Source of the DNA: Bryobacterales bacterium
Lineage (GTDB): Bacteria; Acidobacteriota; Terriglobia; Bryobacterales; Bryobacteraceae
Direction: 5' to 3'
DNA length: 16,550 nucleotides
Assembly: GCA_003517725.1 (NCBI GenBank)
Contig: DOZZ01000161.1
Location: 5,534-22,083, forward strand
Both the position numbers and the translations under genes were made by a program. Under the pieces are notes generated by a model. The model worked only from the letters and a program-made list of their open reading frames with translations, was not told the origin of the DNA and ran no database searches. Each line of letters opens with the position of its first letter. The first letter of the stretch is position 1. Of this stretch, positions 1-7,442 are shown one piece after another.

Positions 1-1109
1 AGCAATTTCTCCATGATGATTTGCAGCGGCTCGTCCGGCTTCGATTCCGGGTGACAAGCTTCCACGCGGTTTCGCCATAGCTGTTGGGCCAAGCTGAGCC
101 GCACTTCGGAGAGTTCGTTCGAAATCGCGCCTTTCGGCTTTTGCGCCGCGGCATGATCGGCTTCCGCCAGCAGGTCTGTTGCCGCCGTGCCGGCGCAAGC
201 TCGCAGGGCGTTGGCCGATAGTTCCAGCAGGTGCAGGCTGCGCTGGTATTTCTCAAGCGATGGAAGACGCCGCGGGGTAGGGTCGAGTGCATTCACGGTA
301 CTCACCATCTGGATGCGCGATGCGATGGCGATGTCGGACGGATTGCGCCGCAAGGCCTCCTGCAAGATGCGCTGGGCCGCTCGATAGTTGCCACTCCGCA
401 GTTCGGCTTCGCCTAAGCCGCGGTAGGCGGCGGCGTCCTCCGGATGCATTCTGAGCAGCGCGCGGTAAGCGTCAGCGGCGCGTGCCGGCGAGCCCGCGGC
501 CAGCAGCAGATCGGCCACGCGCTGGCCTAACTCGGGGTGCGCGGGCAGGGCGGCTTGCAGCGGCAGCAGTTCCGCCAGCAGCTCGTCGCGGGCGTTGCGC
601 TGGGCGAGCCAGGCCGCGAATTCCAGGCGCGCGCGGATGCGATTGGCGGCGGCCTCGCTGGGCCACGCGCCATAGATCGCGCGGTGATAATACGAGGCGG
701 CCTCCGTGGTTTTGCCGGCCGCCAGCATGGTCCGCGCCATCAACAGGTTGGCCGGCGCGCCGTTCGAATCGCGATCCAGCACCTCGCGCAGCGTGGCCTC
801 CGCGCGCGGCCGGTCGCCTGATGCCAGCAGGGCCCGCGCGTAATCCAGCGCGTACTTGCGATCGGCGCGGAACAACGCGTGCGCACGACGGTACGGCGTC
901 ACGGCCGCGGCCGCCTCGCCGCGCGCGAGCAGCCGGTCGCCTTCGAACTTCAGCCCGGCCGCTTCGTGGCGTAGTTCCTGCTGTTCCAACTGGACCAGAA
1001 ACCGGTCGAGGAAGAAAAAGCCAGCCATGATCGCCAGTACTGTCAGCACCATGCTGGGGGTGGCGCCTTGCCAGTCGGTGGCAGGAGCTGGCGTAGCCGC
1101 GTCAGACAT
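1..1109 (-). CDS. TPR-repeat membrane protein (C-terminus beyond window)
   Basis: The minus frame is open from an ATG at 1109 to the left edge, giving about 369 residues with no stop, so the C-terminus is missing. Residues 1-18 are short and polar, and about 19-37 form one hydrophobic helix ending in FFFLDRFL, so the protein is probably anchored by its N-terminus. From about residue 45 to 260 the sequence is Ala/Leu/Arg-rich with tetratricopeptide-like helical pairs, such as the stretches around PEDAAAYRGLGEAELRSGNY and the following NPSD turn. TPRs are protein-protein interaction scaffolds; no catalytic motif is visible. The start codon overlaps the end of the upstream ClC gene by 8 bases, so the two are probably co-translated. 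The partner and role are unknown; the TPR assignment is by eye from repeat spacing. Confidence 0.75.
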   Translation of the reverse strand, partial: MSDAATPAPATDWQGATPSMVLTVLAIMAGFFFLDRFLVQLEQQELRHEAAGLKFEGDRLLARGEAAAAVTPYRRAHALFRADRKYALDYARALLASGDRPRAEATLREVLDRDSNGAPANLLMARTMLAAGKTTEAASYYHRAIYGAWPSEAAANRIRARLEFAAWLAQRNARDELLAELLPLQAALPAHPELGQRVADLLLAAGSPARAADAYRALLRMHPEDAAAYRGLGEAELRSGNYRAAQRILQEALRRNPSDIAIASRIQMVSTVNALDPTPRRLPSLEKYQRSLHLLELSANALRACAGTAATDLLAEADHAAAQKPKGAISNELSEVRLSLAQQLWRNRVEACHPESKPDEPLQIIMEKL

Positions 1110-2811
1110 CGTTGCGCCCCAAGCCATAAGCGTTGAGGGTCTCGGTTAGCGTGACGATCCCGAGCAATTGGCGGATATCGGCGCGGCTCACCACGGGCAG
1201 AATGTCGAGGCCCGCATCACCCATCTTCTTGAGCGCCAAACTGAGCGGCTGATCGGCATGCACGTAGGCAAATTGAGATTCGGGGCCCACCACGTCGCGA
1301 ACCACGCGGGCGTGGCCGGCGGCCATGATCTCGGCGCGCGTGATAACTCCCCACAGCACGCCGTCACGCGCCACCAGCCAGGTGTTGCGGTTGGCCTCCT
1401 GCAGGCGCTCGGCAAGCGAAGCCAGAGTGGCGTCGGCCTGCAGCGGCAGGCCCTTGCGCAGAATATCGCTGACGCGCATGCCGGCAAGGTGCTCGCGAGC
1501 TTCGTCGCCCGGCAGAAAAACGCCTTCCTGATGTGCCAGCGCTTCATAGATAGGCTGGCGCTGCAGACGCTGCGAGACGAAAAAGCTGATCAGGTTGGCA
1601 ATCATGAGCGGCACGATGATGGAGTAATCGCGAGTCATCTCGAAGATCATGATCACGGAGGTGAGCGGCGTCCGTACGATGCCGGCGAAGGCAGCGCCCA
1701 TGCCCACCAGGGCGTAGGCGCCGGGGCTGGCGGTCCAACTAGGAAACACAGCGTGCGCGAGACTGCCGACCACGCCGCCGAGGGTGGCGCCGATGAACAG
1801 GCTGGGGCCGAAGATACCGCCGGCGTTGCCCGAGCTGTAGCAGGTGGCGGTCGCGATGATTTTCAGCACGGCCAGGACGGCGACGGTGCGCAGCAGCATG
1901 TCGCCGCCCAGCACCTTCTCGACATAGTCGTAGCCGACACCCAAAACCTCCGGCAGAAAGAGGCCCAGCACGCCGACCAACAAGCCGCCGGCGACTGGCT
2001 GGAACCAGCGCGTGGAGGGCGGCAGCCGCTTGAACCAGACGCGCATCACCAGCAGCAGTTTCACGAACGACGCCGAGCCCAGGCCTCCCACGATACCGAG
2101 CACGGCGTAGACCAAGAACTCGGCCGGATGCACCAGGTGATACGGCGGGACGTGGAACAGCGGCTCGTCCCCGAGCAGCAGGTGCAGCACCATCCAGGAG
2201 GTGGCGGAGCTGAGCACGACGGAGCCCAGCACGGGAGCGTGCATATCGCCCAGCACCTCTTCGAGCGAGAACAGCACCGCGGCGATGGGCGTGTTGAACG
2301 CCGCGGCCAGCGCCGCCGACGCGCCCACGGGAATCAGCGCCTTCACGTTTCTCGGGCTCAGTCCGCAGCGCCGACCCAACACCGACGCGATGCCCGCGCC
2401 GATGTGCACTGAGGGGCCTTCGCGGCCTAACGCAATGCCGCTGGCGAGTGAGGCTGAGCAGCACACAAATTTGCCGATCACAGTGCGCAGCGAGATGTAG
2501 CCTTCAGTGACGAAGATGGCGAACTTGGTTTGCGGGATGCCGCTGCCGCGCGCTTGCGGAAAGAACTTCCAGAGGAGGTAGCCGGTCACCAGTGAGCCCA
2601 GCGCCGGTACCATCACGCGGCGCCATGCCGTCTCGACGCCCGGCGGATACATGCGCGCGGCCAGACGCCCAGTCAGCAAAATAAATGCGACGACCACCAG
2701 GCCAACCAGTGCGCCGATTACGACGCTCAGCGCGAGGGTGACGTGTTCTTCGCCGGGCCGGCCGGTGATCCAATTGCGCAGGCGGGGCTTCCAGCCTTTG
2801 TCGTTCGGCAT
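1102..2811 (-). CDS. ClC-family chloride/proton antiporter with C-terminal CBS pair
   Basis: This 569-residue membrane protein should move chloride across the inner membrane. The ClC hallmarks are in order: GSGIP at 89-93 (anion selectivity), GREGP at 129-133 with the gating glutamate E131, GIFGP at 332-336, and a tyrosine at 422 matching the central pore tyrosine. The pair EE at 184-185 aligns with the intracellular proton glutamate of E. coli ClcA, so an H+/Cl- exchanger is more likely than a passive channel. Residues of about 445-560 look like two CBS domains, which in this family often bind adenine nucleotides. Ten or more hydrophobic helices fill residues 25-415. The ATG at 2811 is the first good start; no strong ribosome site precedes it. 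The stop lies inside the start of the TPR gene. The physiological role (pH or osmotic homeostasis) is inference. Confidence 0.95.
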   Translation of the reverse strand: MPNDKGWKPRLRNWITGRPGEEHVTLALSVVIGALVGLVVVAFILLTGRLAARMYPPGVETAWRRVMVPALGSLVTGYLLWKFFPQARGSGIPQTKFAIFVTEGYISLRTVIGKFVCCSASLASGIALGREGPSVHIGAGIASVLGRRCGLSPRNVKALIPVGASAALAAAFNTPIAAVLFSLEEVLGDMHAPVLGSVVLSSATSWMVLHLLLGDEPLFHVPPYHLVHPAEFLVYAVLGIVGGLGSASFVKLLLVMRVWFKRLPPSTRWFQPVAGGLLVGVLGLFLPEVLGVGYDYVEKVLGGDMLLRTVAVLAVLKIIATATCYSSGNAGGIFGPSLFIGATLGGVVGSLAHAVFPSWTASPGAYALVGMGAAFAGIVRTPLTSVIMIFEMTRDYSIIVPLMIANLISFFVSQRLQRQPIYEALAHQEGVFLPGDEAREHLAGMRVSDILRKGLPLQADATLASLAERLQEANRNTWLVARDGVLWGVITRAEIMAAGHARVVRDVVGPESQFAYVHADQPLSLALKKMGDAGLDILPVVSRADIRQLLGIVTLTETLNAYGLGRNDV

Positions 2812-2903
2812 CTGAATGTAGCTTAAAACAGCGAAAGAATGGCATTCCGGGAGACTTTACCAGCCGCAATCATGAACCTTGTTGCCCGGAGCGGAGTAGA
2901 GCG

Positions 2904-3344
2904 TTAAATCCTAAAGTGGTCGGCGCGCCAGTTGCGGATGTTCCGCTTGATCTCTTTGGGCGCCAGGTGGTTCGATAGCGCCTGGTCCGCTAGCGCCGGC
3001 AGTTCGTCGTCCGGAGCGAAACGCAGGGCGACGAGCTGGGCCTCGCTCAACTCCAGAATTTTGGCGCGCGCCGCCGGATCGGAAAGCAGCGCCGCGAGGC
3101 GCAGGCGTTCCTCCAGACGGATCACGCGATCCTGCGCTTTCAAGGGGTACGTTCGCAGCTTTATCACGGCCACCACGCCCGCCAGCGCCAGCACCAGCAG
3201 CCACGCCGAAAGCAGTGACGGGGCGCGCACCAGGTGAACGATGGTGGCGATCACGTTGATCAGGGCTACGGGAGCCAGGAAGAATTGATAGGGCGGATCG
3301 ACCCGCGTGTGATTGGCGAAGGACTGCTGTTTGGTTTCGGTCAC
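2904..3344 (-). CDS. DUF6526-type small membrane protein
   Basis: This 146-residue protein starts with GTG at 3344. The N-terminus (QSFANHTRVDPPYQFFLAPV) is followed by two hydrophobic helices at about 20-41 and 43-62. After them comes a charged, helical cytoplasmic tail rich in RLEERLRLAALL and ending in a basic NIRNWRADHFRI. This architecture, especially the NHxRxDPxYHF-like opening and the RLEERLR segment after the helices, matches what I remember of the DUF6526 family, whose function is unknown. It lies 27 bases downstream of the MoCF gene stop and 92 bases upstream of the ClC start on the same strand, so co-transcription is possible. No good Shine-Dalgarno sequence is visible before the GTG. 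Confidence 0.75.
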   Translation of the reverse strand: MTETKQQSFANHTRVDPPYQFFLAPVALINVIATIVHLVRAPSLLSAWLLVLALAGVVAVIKLRTYPLKAQDRVIRLEERLRLAALLSDPAARAKILELSEAQLVALRFAPDDELPALADQALSNHLAPKEIKRNIRNWRADHFRI

Positions 3345-3371
3345 CTAGCCAATATAGGTAAATCGGAACGA

Positions 3372-4343
3372 TTACGCCAGCAGTCCGCCGTGGCCCAGGC
3401 AGGCGACTTCCCAGGTAGAGACGCGGTAGCGGGCCAGCATCGGCGGTAGCACCAGGTCCACTACGTTGGATTTGGCGGAGCGGAAACAGCCTGGCGCGGC
3501 CAGAATTGGCACGTCGTCATGATAGGCCAGCAACAGCAGATTGCCGGGCTCGACCGGGGCCATGAAACGTTCGAGCTGCGCGCCCATTTGCGTGATGCCA
3601 CGTCCCACGGCATCCTCCGGACCGGACGGCGCGGTGGTGGAAGCCACCAGCACCACGGAAGGCCGCGAGCGCACCAGATGCGACAACGCGCGGGCCACCG
3701 CGCCCTGCTCCTCGGTGCAGGACATGGAAAATGCCGGCACCGCGCCGAAGCGCTCCAGACGCTGGCGCATGATGCCTTCAAACATTTGCCGCGCCCGGTC
3801 TCCATTGCCGGGATCGGTATACAGCACGCCGACGCTGGCGTTGCGAATGGGGCGCGCCTGCATGATGGGGCCGCGCTCGCGCAACATATCCAGAAGGCCG
3901 TCGATGCAGGGTTTGCCAACGGCGAACGGCGCGCTTTTGACGGTGGCGATGCGCTGCCCCGGCACCGCGTGGCTATAGTTCATGACGGTGGCGATCACGA
4001 CGCTCGAGGTGCAGTTCACCTGCTTCAGCAGATCGTCGTCCACCAGCACGCAGCAGGGTTCAGTAGCGATCATGTTGGCGCGCCCGCCGGCCGCCAGCTT
4101 GACTTCATAACAGCCGCAACCGACCTCGGCCGAAACGGAGCAGACGGCTTCGTCTTCGCCGATTTCGCCTTCTTCGAGCTGCGTTACCCAGATGTGGTCG
4201 AGACCTTCGGATTCGAGAACCTTGACGTCCTCATCGCTGATGATGTGGCCCTTGCCGAGCAACTTCTTGCCGCCGGGTTTGAAGACCGTGCAGCAAAGGA
4301 TGCGCCCGGTGGATGATCTGACGTCGACGGTCTGTGCTTTCAT
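3372..4343 (-). CDS. MoCF-fold (molybdopterin-binding-like) protein, cysteine-rich
   Basis: This protein has 323 residues from the ATG at 4343. That start is preferred over the GTG at 4358 because GAGG sits 5 bases before the ATG. The C-terminal half resembles the MoaB/MogA/MoeA-type MoCF domain: a segment around MRQRLERFGAVP, then RPSVVLVASTTAPSGPEDAVGRGI, then ILAAPGCFRSAKSNVVDLVLPPML. The last resembles the PGC-RS-x-N-x2-D-x-VLP signature I know from molybdopterin-binding proteins fused to MobA-like domains. The N-terminal half holds a segment like the MoeA entry domain (GRILCCTVFKPGGKKLLGKGH). There are 12 cysteines, including three pairs (CC, CGC, CC) in the first half, which is unusual. 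No MobA or MoeA catalytic domain is attached. A role in molybdenum-cofactor handling is inference; no other moco gene is in the window. Confidence 0.7.
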   Translation of the reverse strand: MKAQTVDVRSSTGRILCCTVFKPGGKKLLGKGHIISDEDVKVLESEGLDHIWVTQLEEGEIGEDEAVCSVSAEVGCGCYEVKLAAGGRANMIATEPCCVLVDDDLLKQVNCTSSVVIATVMNYSHAVPGQRIATVKSAPFAVGKPCIDGLLDMLRERGPIMQARPIRNASVGVLYTDPGNGDRARQMFEGIMRQRLERFGAVPAFSMSCTEEQGAVARALSHLVRSRPSVVLVASTTAPSGPEDAVGRGITQMGAQLERFMAPVEPGNLLLLAYHDDVPILAAPGCFRSAKSNVVDLVLPPMLARYRVSTWEVACLGHGGLLA

Positions 4344-4400
4344 CTCAACCTCAATCACGTTCCGGGCGGGACCGGCAAAACCCAGTTACGGTGATTTAGT

Positions 4401-4422
4401 GAGAATATATCAGAATATTCTC
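4401..4422. promoter_or_regulatory. operator-like inverted repeat GAGAATAT-N6-ATATTCTC
   Basis: Perfect 8-base arms (4401-4408 and 4415-4422) are separated by 6 bases. The same stretch also reads as two AGAATAT units at 4402 and 4412, exactly 10 bases apart, so both copies face the same side of the helix. It lies 58 bases upstream of the MoCF start in an AT-rich gap, a normal place for a repressor or activator site. The cognate regulator is unknown. Confidence 0.45.
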
Positions 4423-4469
4423 CGAAATTACTTCGGTAATTTTACTTATTTACTATTTTTTTATTACCG
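4422..4469. repeat. nested alternative inverted repeats in AT-rich gap
   Basis: Three overlapping hairpins share bases: CCGAA-N5-TTCGG (4422-4436), AAATTAC-TTCG-GTAATTT (4425-4442) and CGGTAAT-N22-ATTACCG (4434-4440 with 4463-4469). Read as plus-strand RNA, the second carries a C(UUCG)G tetraloop, and a T-rich stretch with a run of seven or more T lies about 12-20 bases beyond it. The right arm of the third covers the stop codon of the N-acetylglutamate synthase gene. It may be an end structure for that transcript or a stop for antisense transcription. It lacks the tight stem plus T-run of a standard terminator on the minus strand. Confidence 0.4.
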
Positions 4470-5054
4470 AGCGATTTTGAGCGTGGGCAGCAGTACAAAC
4501 GGGTCGCTGGGAGGCAGGGCGCTTTGGAGGGCCCAGCGGGAAGCGTCTAGTACGCGGACCATGGCGATCTCATCACAGGCCTGGAACTTGGGGCAGCGGA
4601 GGCAATCCTTCCACGCCTTCAAGGGCAGTTCTCCGCGTTCAACCTGTTGAAAATGAACCTTTTGAAAGAAACCTGGCACGTACGTAAAGGCGAACACGGC
4701 AGCCAGTTGGAAGCTCTGGGCCTCTTGCACCAAGTGCTCAACGAGCAGACGTCCAATGCCTTTAATTTTGGATTCTTCGGCGACGGCCAGGGAGCGAATT
4801 TCACCGACGAGCGGGCTGTAGAAGTGCAGCGCGCCGCAACCGGCCAGCGTGTTGCCGTCGTAAACTACCGAAAAATCGCGCATATTTTCCGATAATTCGA
4901 ACTCGGTACGGGGCAGCATGATGCCGCGCGCGGCGTAGCCGTTAATTAGTTCGAGCAGCGGCGCGATGTCGTGCATGGCGGCCTTGCGGACCGTCAGGGA
5001 GGCACGGCGGCCGGTTAGTTCGAATTGGCTCTCGCAGGTCAGTCCGCTGATCAT
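4464..5054 (-). CDS. argA: single-domain N-acetylglutamate synthase (GNAT family)
   Basis: This 196-residue GNAT-fold acetyltransferase probably makes N-acetylglutamate from glutamate and acetyl-CoA, the first step of arginine synthesis. The domain starts at about residue 21 (TVRKAAMHDIAPLLELI); the acetyl-CoA pyrophosphate loop is KIKGIG at 96-101, followed by GRLLVEHLVQEA. A conserved C-terminal segment, KAWKDCLRCPKFQACDEIAM, carries C151, C154 and C160. It lacks the kinase-like domain of the roughly 440-residue E. coli ArgA, so it is the short type known from Mycobacterium Rv2747. Its ATG overlaps the argB stop by 4 bases (ATGA), which fixes the start and the pathway. The symbol is given by function; some would write argS-like NAGS. 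It lies last in an argC-argB-NAGS operon. Confidence 0.85.
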   Translation of the reverse strand: MISGLTCESQFELTGRRASLTVRKAAMHDIAPLLELINGYAARGIMLPRTEFELSENMRDFSVVYDGNTLAGCGALHFYSPLVGEIRSLAVAEESKIKGIGRLLVEHLVQEAQSFQLAAVFAFTYVPGFFQKVHFQQVERGELPLKAWKDCLRCPKFQACDEIAMVRVLDASRWALQSALPPSDPFVLLPTLKIAR

Positions 5055-5845
5055 TTCGCCTCCAGGGGGTGCGGCTCCGCTTCGAGCGCAGTGCCGATGG
5101 CTTCCCCCGCCACGGCTTTAAGCACGACAGATTCGGCGGCGCCCAGGACGATGCGGACCTGGCCGACGCCGCCGTGAACGGCCGAGGCCGCCGCCTCAAG
5201 TTTGGCTTGCATGCCGCCGTGCGCGACGCCTGAGGTAACCAGTTCGCGGGCCGCCGTGGGGGCGAGCCGCGGGATGGTCTGGCCGGTGGCATCGAGCACA
5301 CCGCCGACGTCGGTGAGGAAGAGCAGCAGGTCGGCTCCGAAGGCGCGCGCGCAGGCGGCGGCCATCTGGTCGGCATTGATGTTGAAGAGACGGCCCTCGC
5401 GATTGCCACCGATGCAGGCGACCACCGGCAGGTAGCCGTGTTTGAGCAGCAGGTGCAGCAGCGCGGGGTTCGAGCCGGTGACGCGGCCCACGGCGCCCAG
5501 TTCCGGGCTGAGCTCTTCGGCCTGAACCAGACCGGCATCGAGGCCGCACAGGCCGACCGGTAGTGCGCCGGCTTCCGACAGCGCGGCCGCTAATTGCTTG
5601 TTCACGGTTCCGGCCAGCACCTTCACGACGGCATCCATCGTCTCCGGCCCGGTGACGCGGAGGCCGTTCACGAAACGGCTTGGAATGCCGCGCTCGTCGA
5701 GGAAGCGCGTAATCTGTTTGCCGCCTCCGTGGACTACGACGACTTGATGATTAAGCCCCGCGGCGGCCGCGATCTGGCGCGCCAGGCTATCGCGCGTTGC
5801 GGGCGCGTCGAGCAGCGTGCCGCCGATTTTGATGAGCAGCTTCAC
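5051..5845 (-). CDS. argB: acetylglutamate kinase
   Basis: This 264-residue amino-acid kinase phosphorylates N-acetylglutamate with ATP, the second step of arginine synthesis, in the cytoplasm. Visible motifs are the N-terminal KIGG (K6), the glycine loop HGGGKQ at 39-44, the substrate loop NGLRVTG at 60-66, NINADQ at 155-160, TDVGGVLD at 178-185 and GGMQAK at 210-215. Length and motif order are those of the family. The start is GTG at 5845, overlapping the argC stop as GTGA; the 3' end overlaps the synthase gene as ATGA. The N-terminus is short and lacks the extra helix that arginine-sensitive kinases use for hexamer formation. Feedback inhibition by arginine may therefore be absent here (inference). 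Confidence 0.97.
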   Translation of the reverse strand: MKLLIKIGGTLLDAPATRDSLARQIAAAAGLNHQVVVVHGGGKQITRFLDERGIPSRFVNGLRVTGPETMDAVVKVLAGTVNKQLAAALSEAGALPVGLCGLDAGLVQAEELSPELGAVGRVTGSNPALLHLLLKHGYLPVVACIGGNREGRLFNINADQMAAACARAFGADLLLFLTDVGGVLDATGQTIPRLAPTAARELVTSGVAHGGMQAKLEAAASAVHGGVGQVRIVLGAAESVVLKAVAGEAIGTALEAEPHPLEAK

Positions 5846-6846
5846 AGCAGGCCCTCTGTTTCGGGGCGGCCCAGCAGCAGATTTAGATTTTGGACGGCCT
5901 GTCCCGCCGCGCCTTTGACCAGGTTATCGATGGCCACCACGACTACGGCGCGCCCGGTGACCGCGTCGAGCGTAACTCCGATGTCGCAGAAGTTGGTGTG
6001 CGCCACGCCGCGCAGGTCGGGCTGCCCGTTTTCATACAGGCGGACGAAAGGTTCGCGGGCGTAGTGCTGTTCATAAATGTCGAGTAAAGCCGCGGCCGAA
6101 CCAATGCCGTGGGCGCGGAAATAGATGGTCTCGAGAATGCCGCGGTGCAGCGGCAGCAGGTGCGCCGTAAAGCTGAACTCCGCTGCTTCGAGGTTCGAGT
6201 GCAGCAGGACTTCCGGCACGTGGCGGTGCTCCAGAAGGCTGTACGCGCTGAAATTTTCGGTGACTTGGCTAAAGCTGGTCTTCAGGCTGGGCTTGCGGCC
6301 CGCGCCGCTGACGCCCGATTTCGCGTCGCACACAATGCCGGCTGCGCGGTCGATGCAACCGGCTTGCAAAAGGGGACGCAGCGCCAGGTTGGCGGCGGTC
6401 GGGTAACAGCCGGGGTTCGCCACCAGGCGCGCGCCGGGGATCGTTTCGCGATAGAACTCGGGCAGGCCATAGGCAGCTTCGGCCAGCAACTCGGGCTCGG
6501 GATGCGAGGATCCATACCAGCGCTCGTAAGCCGACGGCGTGCGCAGGCGAAAAGCACCGCTGAGGTCGATAACCCGCAGTCCGGCGGCTAGAAAAGGCGG
6601 CGCGAGAGCCAGCGAGACTTCGGGCGGCGTCGCCAGCAGGACGGCGTCGAGGTGCGCCTCGCGCGCGGCCTCGGGCGTGGCGGCGATGGTTTCGGGAAGC
6701 GTTTGGCGGCGGACCACCACGGGGGCGGCGACGTCCTCGCGATGCTCCATCAAAACGGGGGTAATGTGCGGATGCGCGGTCAGCAGACGCAATAACTCCG
6801 CCCCGCTATATCCGCGATGGCCAACAATGCCAGCGCGCAACGACAT
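5842..6846 (-). CDS. argC: N-acetyl-gamma-glutamyl-phosphate reductase
   Basis: This 334-residue NADPH-dependent reductase converts N-acetylglutamyl phosphate to the semialdehyde, the third arginine step. The NADP loop is GIVGHRGYSGAELLRLL at 6-22. The catalytic cysteine is C147 in ANPGCYPTAA, and the substrate loop is SGVSGAGRKP at 177-186, with HRHVPE at 207-212. It is the first gene of the arginine operon, sharing 4 bases with argB. The ATG at 6846 sits directly against an A/T palindrome resembling paired ARG boxes, so arginine repression is likely. No clear Shine-Dalgarno sequence precedes it, and a TATATT at about 6872-6877 on the minus strand could be a -10 element. Confidence 0.97.
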   Translation of the reverse strand: MSLRAGIVGHRGYSGAELLRLLTAHPHITPVLMEHREDVAAPVVVRRQTLPETIAATPEAAREAHLDAVLLATPPEVSLALAPPFLAAGLRVIDLSGAFRLRTPSAYERWYGSSHPEPELLAEAAYGLPEFYRETIPGARLVANPGCYPTAANLALRPLLQAGCIDRAAGIVCDAKSGVSGAGRKPSLKTSFSQVTENFSAYSLLEHRHVPEVLLHSNLEAAEFSFTAHLLPLHRGILETIYFRAHGIGSAAALLDIYEQHYAREPFVRLYENGQPDLRGVAHTNFCDIGVTLDAVTGRAVVVVAIDNLVKGAAGQAVQNLNLLLGRPETEGLL

Positions 6847-6881
6847 GGTTATTTATTCATTCCCATGAATAAATATAGCAC
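6844..6881. promoter_or_regulatory. candidate ArgR operator (paired ARG-box-like sites) at argC
   Basis: A perfect inverted repeat, ATTTATTCAT-TCCC-ATGAATAAAT, fills 6851-6874. Measured against the E. coli ARG box core TGAAT-W4-ATTCA, the left site (6846-6859, TGGTTATTTATTCA) matches 12 of 14 positions. The right site (6866-6879, TGAATAAATATAGC) matches about 11. The two 18-base boxes would be 2 bases apart, close to the 2-3 base spacing used by the ArgR hexamer. It covers the argC start codon and a possible -10 element. Matching a proteobacterial consensus in this organism is inference; no argR gene is in the window. Confidence 0.55.
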
Positions 6882-6892
6882 GGGCGGGTAAT

Positions 6893-7363
6893 TTATTGTT
6901 CCAGCGCGCTGCGTTCGGCCAATTCGCCCAGGAAGGGCAGCATGAACTTCTCGCCTTGGCTAGTCTTGACCATCATAAAGATGGAGACGCCGAAGATGAC
7001 CGCCTGCATCATGGCGTAGACGCCTACCATCGGACCGGGAATGTTCTGGAAGATTGGACGAATGGCCCATTCGAGCAGCAGGTGCAGGGCGAACAGGTAG
7101 AGCCCCTGGAAGGCGTGGAAGCGCACGACGTGGTTGTCGCGATAGCGGCGCGAGGCCAGCACGATGACGGCGGCGATCCACCCGATGACCGGCACATAAG
7201 AGAGGATGGCGGCCGTGCGCGGAGAAAAGGGCTCGGAGTCGTGCCGCGGCGGGACGGTTCGGCCCGGAGGTGGAAAGCCGGCTGGGGGTTGGGGGGCGGC
7301 GCACTGGGCGCAGAAGCGGTCGTGATCCTGAACGCCGGCACCGCAGTGGCTGCAGAAAGGCAT
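6893..7363 (-). CDS. zinc-ribbon plus Tic20/DUF4870-like membrane protein
   Basis: This protein has 156 residues. The first 21 form a zinc ribbon with C4-x2-C7 and C18-x2-C21 (MPFCSHCGAG then RFCAQC). A Pro-rich linker at 23-47 joins it to three hydrophobic helices at about 52-71, 84-100 and 110-132. The segment RFHAFQGLYLF at 81-91 is the kind of VRFHAFQ motif seen in DUF4870/Tic20-like small membrane proteins of unknown function. The start ATG is 79 bases from the likely start of the divergent metallohydrolase, and the stop is 46 bases from the argC start. The operator-like palindrome lies between them, so it is probably not part of the arginine operon. Confidence 0.8.
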   Translation of the reverse strand: MPFCSHCGAGVQDHDRFCAQCAAPQPPAGFPPPGRTVPPRHDSEPFSPRTAAILSYVPVIGWIAAVIVLASRRYRDNHVVRFHAFQGLYLFALHLLLEWAIRPIFQNIPGPMVGVYAMMQAVIFGVSIFMMVKTSQGEKFMLPFLGELAERSALEQ

Positions 7364-7442
7364 GGCTATCGACAGTTACGTTACGTTATGCGGGGTTGTT
7401 CCAGCAAGGTGTGTGGCCGCAAGGTTTGATACGATCTCTGGC

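Noticed and set aside
1168..2412. Long plus-strand open frame (414 codons) opposite the ClC gene
   Set aside because: It is antisense to a gene with clear ClC motifs, is rich in His/Gln/Arg as GC-rich shadow frames are, and shows no domain.
7362..7442. Extended N-terminus of the metallohydrolase (start at 7362)
   Set aside because: The extra 27 residues place the signal peptide inside the protein and overlap the divergent gene's start; the ATG at 7443 is better.
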